Translations under genes and position numbers: made by a program
Shown here: positions 37,380 through 44,773 of the stretch, piece after piece
Position numbering within the stretch: the stretch's first letter is position 1
How the letters are laid out: each line of letters starts with the position of its first letter
Source of the DNA: an uncultured Neglectibacter sp.
GTDB lineage: Bacteria; Bacillota; Clostridia; Oscillospirales; Acutalibacteraceae
Length of the DNA stretch: 64,000 nucleotides
Reading direction: 5' to 3'
Assembly (NCBI GenBank): GCA_946554335.1
Contig: CAMNSA010000007.1
Span: 1 to 64,000, forward strand
Notes under the pieces: generated by a model
Database searches by the model: none
Seen by the model: only the letters and a program-made list of their open reading frames with translations
Told to the model about the DNA's origin: nothing

Positions 37380-38510
37380 TTAGCCCAAAGACAGCTCTTT
37401 GCCCAGATACCCGGCAAGCGCTTTTTGAATACTGCGAAACCCCGGCTCCTCCCTGTAAGGCGCAAAGGCGCTTTCCTCCGTTACCGCTGAAAGCAGCGCA
37501 CGGCAAATGCTCTTTTCCTCTCTGGGCGGCTTTGTTTCCAGGCTGATCTCCTGAAGCCAGGGGTCGATCCGGGAAAAGAATTGATCGCCGTGGAGCTTCA
37601 AAGGAAACAGCTTTGTGGTACAGATTTCCTGGTATTCCCGAAGGCAGGCGATCACCTCATCCTTTTTCCCTCTGCGGGCGTAGCCCACTGCCGCTCCGTA
37701 GTAGACCTGAAGGGCCGCGTAGGGGTGCAGATTTTCCAGGTCAAAGAGCTTCACCATCCCCACAGCTCTTCTGACGCTTTCCAAAAAAGCAGGTTCCTCC
37801 ACGGTATCCAGTAAAAAATAGGGTGTGAGACCACCTAAAAGCCCTATCAGGTGCCGGTAAACACATACCTGTAAGGTCTCCTCTGCCTTCTGGGTCTCTC
37901 CCGTCATCTGAAGGGCCGAGGCATAGAGTCCCTCGTCGCCCATGTCAGGAACGCGGTTTACATCCTTGAGAAGCGCAAGTACTTCTTCGGCTTTTCCCAG
38001 CAAAAGGCTGGCGGCCGCCTCCAAAGAGTTGGCCATCCGAAGAGAGGCCATATCCGAAGTCTCCCTTTTCACCCGTCTGCACAGCGAAATCACCGTATGC
38101 AAAGCACGCTTGCGAATGGCCGGATCCTTTGCCCTGTCGCAGTAATTGAGCAGCAGAGAGGCCATCTGCACCAAAAACGGAAAACAGGAGTAATAGGTTT
38201 TTACCTCGCGCTCCCAGAAGAGCAGCGCCTCTTCAAAGGGCTTCTTTGCGAAGCCTTCGGACAATTTGCGGTAAAGCGCAAGGATCTCCTTTTTGGAAAG
38301 CTGCGGCCGGTAGTTCAGAAGCTCGTCTACACTGATGGAAAAATAGGCCGCGATACGGGGCAGAAGAGCAATATCCGGCAGGCTCTGCCCCGTCTCCCAC
38401 TTGGAGACGGACGCCTTGGAAACATCCAGATAACGGGCCAGCTCCTCCTGAGTGATCCCCTTTTCACGCCGCTTTTTGACCAGCACCTCATGAAGTCCCA
38501 GCTCTCTCAT
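37380..38510 (-). CDS. XRE-type HTH regulator with helical C-terminal domain
   Basis: A 376-residue protein with an N-terminal Cro/C1 HTH (GITQEELARYLDVSKASVSKWETGQSLPD, residues about 15-60), followed by roughly 300 residues of TPR-like helices. This layout (like Rgg or AimR-type regulators) often means binding of a peptide or small ligand. The ATG at 38510 has AAAGGAG 7 bp upstream. It is divergent from the alpha-galactosidase gene with 231 bp between them and could regulate it. No autoinducer gene is visible. Confidence 0.85.
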   Translation of the reverse strand: MRELGLHEVLVKKRREKGITQEELARYLDVSKASVSKWETGQSLPDIALLPRIAAYFSISVDELLNYRPQLSKKEILALYRKLSEGFAKKPFEEALLFWEREVKTYYSCFPFLVQMASLLLNYCDRAKDPAIRKRALHTVISLCRRVKRETSDMASLRMANSLEAAASLLLGKAEEVLALLKDVNRVPDMGDEGLYASALQMTGETQKAEETLQVCVYRHLIGLLGGLTPYFLLDTVEEPAFLESVRRAVGMVKLFDLENLHPYAALQVYYGAAVGYARRGKKDEVIACLREYQEICTTKLFPLKLHGDQFFSRIDPWLQEISLETKPPREEKSICRALLSAVTEESAFAPYREEPGFRSIQKALAGYLGKELSLG

Positions 38511-38641
38511 AGCAAAGCTCCTTTCCACAGGAATGATCCGTTCGATCCCTATCATAACATAAGCTTCGGAAATTACAACGTCTCTTTTGAATCTGAAAGA
38601 AAATCAGGAAACGAAGCGTGTGCGGCACAAACTCCTTTTTA

Positions 38642-38670
38642 TTTACAAAGGTCTGTACAAATGCTATACT
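38642..38670 (+). promoter_or_regulatory. Promoter of the alpha-galactosidase gene
   Basis: TTTACA at 38642-38647 and TATACT at 38665-38670 are spaced by exactly 17 bp. The start codon of the GH36 gene follows about 70 bp later, with AAAGGAGG upstream of it. Confidence 0.7.
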
Positions 38671-38741
38671 GTGGCTAATAGAAAATCGGACCGCCCAGGA
38701 GGTGCAGGAGCATCCCCGGAGATGAAAAAGGAGGCTCTTCT

Positions 38742-40859
38742 ATGGCAGAACGCATTGCCGTCACGGAAAACGGACTTCACCTTTTATTTGAGATCAATGA
38801 GGAAAATGAGATCAAATTTCTCCATTTTTCCGCCCTGCCCTTTGACGAAAGCACTTTGACCTCCCGCTGGGGAACGGTGGGCTTCCGCCTTGCGGAGGTA
38901 CAGATCTCCGGGCTGGACCGTCCCGGAGAGCGGCACGGCTTGAAATATGTCCGCACAGCTCCGGGCTACCGACTGAAATACAACCGGATGGAGGACCTGC
39001 GCAATGAGACAGGCAGGCTTCTCATCATCCACCAGAAGGACGAGCCCCTCTCCTTTTCGGTACGCTCCTATTTTCAGTTTTACGACGGCCTTTCCGTGGT
39101 CCGTTCCTGGACCCAGGTGGAAAACCGGGGAGAAAAAGCCCAGGGCCTGGAGTATGTTTCCTCCTTCGCTTTGACCGGCATTGAAAAGGAGGGTCTGCTT
39201 CCCTATGACAAGAAGCTTTCCCTGTGGATCCCCCACAACGGCTGGCAGAAGGAGCTTCACTGGCAAAATTATTCCTTCCCGCAGCTTGGCATGTCTCTTT
39301 CCCAGCCGGAGGACGACCTGCACACCTCCAAGTATATCCATGTCTCCAACACCGGAAACTGGTCTTCTAAGGAATTCCTTCCCATGGGCGTGCTGGAAAA
39401 CCGGGAGGCGGGACACAGCCTGCTCTGGCAGATCGAGCACAACGGCTCCTGGCACTGGGAGATTGCCGACCAGGACGGCTTCCTCTATTTGCAGCTCTCC
39501 GGCCCCACGGAGACTCAGTCTCACTGGTGGAAGAGTTTAAAGCCCGGGGAGACCTTTGAAACCGTGCCGGTGAGCGTATGCCCCGTAAAAGGGGATGCCC
39601 AGGAGGCCTTCCGGGAGATCACGAAATACCGCCGGAGGATCCGCCGGAAAAACCGGGACAACGAGACCCTGGCCGTGATCTTCAACGACTATATGAACTG
39701 CCTCTGGGGCGACCCCACCACCGAAAAGGAGCTTCCTCTCATTGAGAAGGCTGCCGAGGCGGGGTGTGAATACTTCTGCGTGGACGCGGGCTGGTATTCC
39801 GACGGCTTCTGGTGGGACAATGTGGGCGAGTGGAAGCCCGCCGAGAAGCGGTGGCCGGGCGGGCTCAAAGAGGTGATGGACCTGATCCGTTCGAAGGGGA
39901 TGATTCCCGGCGTATGGCTGGAGCTGGAGGTCATGGGCATCAAATGCCCCATGGCAGACAAGGTGCCCCGGGAGTGGTACTTTATCCGTCATGGAGAAAA
40001 GGTATATGACAGAAGCCGCTACCAGCTGGATTTTCGCCATCCCGGAGTGATCCGGCACGCCAATGAGGTAATCGACCGTCTGGTGAAGGAATACGGCGTG
40101 GGCTATATCAAAATGGACTATAACATCGAGCCGGGCATCGGCACAGAGGTGGACGCGGACAGCTTCGGGGACGGGCTTTTGCAGCACGAGCGGGCCTATC
40201 TCAAATGGCTGGACTCCGTCTTTGCCCGATACCCTGACCTGATCATTGAAAACTGCTCCTCCGGCGGGCTTCGGATGGATTACGCCCTATTGTCCCGCTA
40301 CAGCATCCAGTCTACCAGCGACCAGGAAAATTACCGCTACTATGCGGCCATAGCGGCCAACGCCCCCAGCGCCTTGACGCCGGAGCAGGCCGCCATCTGG
40401 AGCTATCCCCTGACCGAGGGAGACGACGAAGAGGTGATCTTCAACATGGTAAACGCCATGCTGCTGCGGATCCATCAGAGCGGCCATCTCGCGAACCTCA
40501 GTCCCCGGCGCTTTGAGCTTACGAAGGAGGGCATCGCCTGCTATAAGGCCATTCGGGGAGATATCAAAAACGCTCTGCCCTTCTGGCCCTTGGGCCTTGC
40601 GCAGTATGAGGATGAATGGGTCTCGTTGGGACTGAAAACAGAGAAGAAAACATATGTCGCCCTCTGGCGCAGAGGGGCTGCCTCTTCCGCCTGTTCCGTG
40701 CCTCTTGCCCATCTGAAGGGAAAACAGGTGAAGGTAGGCTGTATCTATCCAAAGGAGGAAAACTGCTCCTTTAGCTTCCAGAGCCAGTCCGGGCTTTTGA
40801 CGGCCAGACTGCCCTCTCCTTTCTGCGCGAGGCTGTTTTTGCTGAAACAGGAAAGTTGA
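38742..40859 (+). CDS. Alpha-galactosidase, glycoside hydrolase family 36
   Basis: A 705-residue cytoplasmic GH36 enzyme that removes alpha-galactosyl residues from raffinose-type sugars or galactomannan fragments. An N-terminal beta-sandwich (residues 1-300) precedes a (beta/alpha)8 barrel with YFCVDAGWYSDGFWWD, the nucleophile Asp in YIKMDYNIEPG, and the acid/base Asp in QSTSDQENYR, with CSSGGLRMDYALLSRY before it. There is no signal peptide, so substrates must be imported. The transcript probably ends at the hairpin near 40878. Confidence 0.93.
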   Translation: MAERIAVTENGLHLLFEINEENEIKFLHFSALPFDESTLTSRWGTVGFRLAEVQISGLDRPGERHGLKYVRTAPGYRLKYNRMEDLRNETGRLLIIHQKDEPLSFSVRSYFQFYDGLSVVRSWTQVENRGEKAQGLEYVSSFALTGIEKEGLLPYDKKLSLWIPHNGWQKELHWQNYSFPQLGMSLSQPEDDLHTSKYIHVSNTGNWSSKEFLPMGVLENREAGHSLLWQIEHNGSWHWEIADQDGFLYLQLSGPTETQSHWWKSLKPGETFETVPVSVCPVKGDAQEAFREITKYRRRIRRKNRDNETLAVIFNDYMNCLWGDPTTEKELPLIEKAAEAGCEYFCVDAGWYSDGFWWDNVGEWKPAEKRWPGGLKEVMDLIRSKGMIPGVWLELEVMGIKCPMADKVPREWYFIRHGEKVYDRSRYQLDFRHPGVIRHANEVIDRLVKEYGVGYIKMDYNIEPGIGTEVDADSFGDGLLQHERAYLKWLDSVFARYPDLIIENCSSGGLRMDYALLSRYSIQSTSDQENYRYYAAIAANAPSALTPEQAAIWSYPLTEGDDEEVIFNMVNAMLLRIHQSGHLANLSPRRFELTKEGIACYKAIRGDIKNALPFWPLGLAQYEDEWVSLGLKTEKKTYVALWRRGAASSACSVPLAHLKGKQVKVGCIYPKEENCSFSFQSQSGLLTARLPSPFCARLFLLKQES

Positions 40860-40871
40860 ACTGCACAAAAA

Positions 40872-40900
40872 AGCACAGGGCCGGAAAATCCGGCCCCCTT
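40872..40900. terminator. Bidirectional terminator hairpin
   Basis: A GGGCCGG/CCGGCCC stem with a 5-nt loop sits between convergent genes. On the minus strand six T residues follow 5 nt after the stem, so it probably ends the lipoprotein gene; the plus side has only a weak T tract. Confidence 0.6.
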
Positions 40901-40921
40901 CTCTGCTCTTTTCCGCACTTC

Positions 40922-41662
40922 TCAGCGAGAGAAATGCTTACGATATTTTTTTGCCAGGGGCTCGTCCGCATAGATCCGTTCGATCATATAGTCCACATAA
41001 TCAATGGGAACCGCAGCGGAGAAAAAGCAATCATCCTGGACCCAATAGAGCATTTTTGCCACCACATCGCCTTTCCCCTCTCCAGAATTTGAATAGTAAA
41101 GCCCTTCGAAGCCATCCACCCGAAAAACATTGTCCGGGTTGCTCTCAACAAAATATTGAAGACCGCTTTCCCCGTTCCCTGTGTAATTCCAGCCCACAGA
41201 GATCGTGTGTTTAAATTCTTCATCATAAATATTTGAGTCCGTTTCCCCGTCCGGCGTGGGGCTGCTGGCTGCACTGCTGACCTTATCGGCTGCTTCTTCC
41301 TGACAGGGCTGTTCCTCTGATCCTTCGGGCGCCTCAGGGAAAGACCCGTATTGAAACCCGTTTAAAACATATCGATAGTAAGCGTTATTTCCCGACAGCC
41401 TGAGATCCCAAAGCTTCGCCTCTTCCAGGTCGATGGAAACCTCGAAGACCGGTATCTCCTCACTTGCAGCGCCCGCTCTTTTATTTTTAGAAGGCCCATT
41501 TTTGTTATGATTTAGATACTCATTCAATGACTGAACATCTTCAAATAGCATCTCCTGGGAATATGCCGCGCAGGCGGTAGAATCTCTTTTTTCAGACGAA
41601 GAACAGGCCGCTGAAAGCAGAAGAACAGCCGCAAGAAAAAGCATAGCCTTTTTTCTCATCAT
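40922..41662 (-). CDS. Predicted lipoprotein of unknown function
   Basis: A 246-residue lipoprotein: signal peptide with hydrophobic core and lipobox LSAAC at about residue 20, then a Ser-rich, low-complexity linker (residues about 105-145) and a beta-rich C-terminal domain with no recognisable motif. A GAAAGGA site precedes the MM start. It lies downstream of another lipoprotein gene in the same direction; the terminator at 41705-41733 suggests a separate transcript. I do not recognise the family. Confidence 0.8.
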   Translation of the reverse strand: MMRKKAMLFLAAVLLLSAACSSSEKRDSTACAAYSQEMLFEDVQSLNEYLNHNKNGPSKNKRAGAASEEIPVFEVSIDLEEAKLWDLRLSGNNAYYRYVLNGFQYGSFPEAPEGSEEQPCQEEAADKVSSAASSPTPDGETDSNIYDEEFKHTISVGWNYTGNGESGLQYFVESNPDNVFRVDGFEGLYYSNSGEGKGDVVAKMLYWVQDDCFFSAAVPIDYVDYMIERIYADEPLAKKYRKHFSR

Positions 41663-41704
41663 CCGTGGGTCCTTTCTTTCGTTTGAAATAGCTATGGGTC
41701 CAGC

Positions 41705-41733
41705 GAAGAAAAATTCTCCGCTCCTTTCCGGAG
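41705..41733 (-). terminator. Terminator of the 387-residue lipoprotein gene
   Basis: On the minus strand CTCCG and CGGAG arms with an 8-nt loop are followed by AATTTTTC. A GC-rich hairpin (41737-41770) lies just upstream of it. Confidence 0.55.
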
Positions 41734-41861
41734 ATCGGGGGCCGTCCCTTTCCGGCCCCCTGTTTTCCCGGTCTCTTCACTCTACTTAATTTCTGCCGCT
41801 TATAGGCTTATCTTTTGAAAAAACACGGTTTTGCATGAATCGAAGGAGGAAACCCCCTTGA

Positions 41862-43025
41862 TTAGTTTTCTTCCGGCGGCAATGAGGTCACGGTTTCCGG
41901 CTCGGAAGAAACGGGCTGTGACTCTTCACGCGGCCAGATGAATTCCTCTCCCGGTATAAAGAGTCCTTCAATCGGACTGTAGTCTGCCATAGCTACCTGT
42001 ATATTGAACCCTTCCGGCGACATAAACCGATAACAGGGGATATAGAAGCCTATTTCCACCCAATCTTCATAGTAAACTTCGCAGCTAAAGCCATTTGCAA
42101 ACTGTTCCGGATACTTTTCCAGCACATAATCCCGAGCCTGCGCATAGGATACCGATTCCAGAGGAACCACCTGTGAGGGGGAAACATCCTTTGTAGAAAT
42201 ATAAATATAGGAAACCTCTTCGTCTGTGTCCATAGAAATATTGACAGAGTGAAAGGCCTCCTCGTAAATATTCTCGGACAGCTCCTCTGAGCGCTGAGTG
42301 ATCAGATAGTCATAGCTATTAATCTCTCCTGTTGTAAGATTAGACACATTTCTCACCAACGGGTCGTCAATCTCCATCATCTCTAGCACAACTTTTACAG
42401 CGGGAATTTCCAGCATAGCGGTTTCATCATTCTCTCGCAGGGCGGTTTCTGCGGCTTCTTCCCGAGGCATCATTACCGAAAACCCTTCCATACTTGAACC
42501 GAGCCGGATCGTACCGTCATCATACCCTACGCTGTCATGGCCACTTTTCAGATAGAGCCTGTAATCCTTTGGGGGGGCGTTATCATTATTTGACTCTCGG
42601 TAAATGAAGTTTTCTTCCCTGATCTGGGTCTCTTCCCCGTAAAAGAGCCGAAGATAGTCCCGGATCTGCTCCTTCATCCCGGCCCGATCTTCTTCGCTTA
42701 CCTCATACAGCTGTCCCGCCTGCCAATAGGGGCATGGGTCTACATATACCGGCAAAGGCGCAAGAGCAGTTCCCTCTTCCAGCGCAAAATGTGTTCCGGG
42801 AATTTCCATTCCACCCTCGGCACGTTTCCCATTACATTCCCGGATGACAGGAGCCTTTGTTTTTTCCACTGGGTCTCTTTGCAGAGTTTCCAATTCAGAG
42901 ACACTATTCAGTCCAGTTTTCGTTTCTGCGGGTTTTGGTGGTTCCTTTCTCTGTACCCCGCAGCCCCATAACAGAGTGCTGATACAGCACACCGCCAAAA
43001 TCAGGCTGAGCAATTTCTTTGCCAT
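41862..43025 (-). CDS. Predicted lipoprotein of unknown function
   Basis: A 387-residue lipoprotein: the signal peptide has a Cys-containing core and lipobox LLWGC at about residue 22, followed by a Pro/Glu-rich linker and a long acidic extracytoplasmic domain with no motif I recognise. I chose the ATG at 43025, preceded by AAAGGTGG; the frame is open 20 codons further. The broken C39 peptidase gene lies just upstream in the same direction, and a smaller lipoprotein gene downstream. Confidence 0.78.
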   Translation of the reverse strand: MAKKLLSLILAVCCISTLLWGCGVQRKEPPKPAETKTGLNSVSELETLQRDPVEKTKAPVIRECNGKRAEGGMEIPGTHFALEEGTALAPLPVYVDPCPYWQAGQLYEVSEEDRAGMKEQIRDYLRLFYGEETQIREENFIYRESNNDNAPPKDYRLYLKSGHDSVGYDDGTIRLGSSMEGFSVMMPREEAAETALRENDETAMLEIPAVKVVLEMMEIDDPLVRNVSNLTTGEINSYDYLITQRSEELSENIYEEAFHSVNISMDTDEEVSYIYISTKDVSPSQVVPLESVSYAQARDYVLEKYPEQFANGFSCEVYYEDWVEIGFYIPCYRFMSPEGFNIQVAMADYSPIEGLFIPGEEFIWPREESQPVSSEPETVTSLPPEEN

Positions 43026-43100
43026 TTCTTCAACCACCTTTTCTTGTTTTTTAAAGGGAGATGTTTTTCTTTTTTCAATCTTCATTTTACTTCTCCCTTC

Positions 43101-44103
43101 CTAGTTCTGCACCACAATAATCCATCCAGAATGATAGGAATTATAAAACGCAAGGGTACTGAGAGGCACTGTGGGGGTAGAAGTAAAGCCAGCTTCCGGA
43201 GTTCCATTTTTTCCGGGTTGTAGGGATCATTAATCTTCACATCACTTCCATCTATTCCCTTGACGACCACATAATGCCCATCAACATCGTAATGAAAATA
43301 TGGATCTGGTTTCGGTGCACTTTCAATGGGTATCTGAGAAGGGTATCCAGCCATGATATTCTTTTTTATGAGCCTCGCGCACTCTTCTTCACCCACATAA
43401 ACACATTGATACTGAATGCTTTTTCCATTCTCACTTAAGAAATGATTGATCGCATTAGTAAGATGTGCAACTACAGTGAAATCCGCCATTCCCGCAGATT
43501 TAAGGTATTTTGTAATATCGGATTCTGTCACTGAAATACCATAGTACGCCAGAATCATCCGTGCGCTGGCAGGGCCGCAGGTATCGTCGTCGCTCTGTTG
43601 ATACAGCGGCACATCCAGATTTTTACTCTCCCCCTTCACGGTAAAGGTCAAGGACGTCTCCGCCGTGCCGGTTCTGGGGTTCGATTCCGCGTAGCTTCTG
43701 GAGATCAGCGTCACCGTATAGGTTCCGGCAGAGTTTGGATGAAAAGATTCTATAAATATGCATTGAATAAAGCTCTCTTACAAATTTATCTCGAAGAAGC
43801 CCGGTGCTTTTGCATAGCAAAAGAGAGGCGTTTCACGCCTCAGGGCTTCTTCTCTACAGCCGCTTCGCGGCTGTTTGCGACATTACGATAGCAGGGGGTA
43901 GTGGATGTAGCCTTTACTGTCACCGTGTCTCCCACATATTTCGTGGAAATCGAGGTAACGGAGATCTCCGGCGGGACCGGGTCCGTAAACGAGTAAGGCT
44001 GGGCCGTTCCTCCCCCGGGGTTTGCTGCCGCCGCTGCGGGAATTCCCAGCATGAAAACTCCCATCAGCAGACAGAGCAATGAAAGTAAAGCTTTTCTTCT
44101 CAA
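43101..44103 (-). pseudogene. Broken secreted C39-family peptidase
   Basis: The first part (44103-43890) encodes a signal peptide ending PAAAAANPGG and the start of an Ig-like domain (SVTSISTKYVGDTVTVKATS). A structured insert lies at about 43747-43890. The rest (from 43747 down) resumes with HPNSAGTYTVTLISRSYAE and a C39 papain-like domain with the catalytic Cys in DTCGPASARMILAYYG and the His in DGHYVVVKGIDG. Part of the Ig-like domain is missing and the frames differ. A second lesion is an A-run of six on the minus strand (43212-43207): one more A would restore a C-terminus ending FYNSYHSGWIIVVQN before a stop at 43101. C39 domains usually cleave double-glycine leaders or are inactive relatives. 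Confidence 0.8.
43747..43890. mobile_element. Structured insert with nested hairpins
   Basis: The insert interrupts the peptidase gene. A 10-bp perfect inverted repeat GAAGAAGCCC (43793-43802) and GGGCTTCTTC (43843-43852) encloses two more hairpins: CTTTTGC-ATA-GCAAAAG (43807-43823) and GAGGCG-TTTCA-CGCCTC (43825-43841). A further 8-bp stem ACAGCCGC-TTC-GCGGCTGT lies at 43856-43874. An AT-rich side (43750-43790) completes it. There is no transposase frame. It could be a miniature element derived from an IS200/IS605-type end, which carries subterminal hairpins and leaves no target duplication; that origin is inference, and the ends are approximate. Confidence 0.55.
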
Positions 44104-44504
44104 AATTATTCCTCCTTGGTTTTTTACATTGCCTTCCGCAGGAAACAGGGAAGGCTTTCCGGCCGTGGAAATTTTTCCCGGCTGTTTCCTCTTGCTTTTT
44201 TCTTCAAAACCAGTTAGAATAATCCCATCGTATCAACTGAGCGCCGAATTTTTCGGCGGGCCGCCCAGCCATTTCAGTTTGGTACGATTTTTTTATTCCC
44301 GAACCACTTTGAAGAAGATATTCTTTTGAATCGGGCAATAAATTGCCTGCTTTCACCTTCCCATCGGTACCACCCCCTTTCCTTTCATTTGCCCGTTTTT
44401 ACGAGGGTCAAAACCGTCCTCTCCACCGGATAAAGAAGCGTTTGTAAAACCTATCCAAACTTTTTCCTTAATTAATAGAAATATTTCAATATTTTCTGAT
44501 TTTT
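44104..44504 (-). other. Leader region of the peptidase pseudogene, about 400 nt
   Basis: No gene is visible. Transcripts from the promoter at 44505-44533 would carry this long 5' leader before the ATG at 44103 (AAGGAGG site at 44107-44115). It holds a large hairpin at 44228-44292 with arms ATCGTA(T/C)CAA-CTGA and an inner CGCCGAA/TTCGGCG stem. I could not match it to a riboswitch class. Confidence 0.5.
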
Positions 44505-44533
44505 ATTTTAAATTAGCAAATTGAGTTTGTCAA
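44505..44533 (-). promoter_or_regulatory. Strong promoter upstream of the peptidase pseudogene
   Basis: On the minus strand a perfect TTGACA (44533-44528) and TAAAAT (44510-44505) are 17 bp apart within an AT-rich stretch. It is about 400 bp before the pseudogene start. Confidence 0.75.
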
Positions 44534-44690
44534 GAGTTTTTTTAACTCTTAAAAGTATTTTGTAGTTTCTTGCTCTCCTGCACTTATCACGCACGGTTCT
44601 CATTCGGGCTGCCGGAGTTTGTCCTTTCTGCTTTTCCTCATCTTAGAATTCAGGAGGAGCAAATTTAAAGAAATTGAAAGAAAACATCTC

Positions 44691-44719
44691 TTGGAAAGCT
44701 ATGCGCCATGGTGTATACT
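44691..44719 (+). promoter_or_regulatory. Promoter of the P-type ATPase gene
   Basis: TTGGAA (44691-44696) and TATACT (44714-44719) are spaced by 17 bp. The ATG at 44708 would be inside this promoter, which supports the downstream TTG start. The stretch 44534-44690 otherwise shows nothing recognisable apart from AAGAGTT/AACTCTT arms near 44532-44549. Confidence 0.65.
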
Positions 44720-44773
44720 GGAAGCAGCGAAACAAAAGCGCCATGTCATTTAACATCCAGGAGGTACTCCGTT

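Noticed and set aside
44104-44504. Known riboswitch such as c-di-GMP or cobalamin in the leader
   Set aside because: I found no conserved core that I could match by eye; only generic hairpins.
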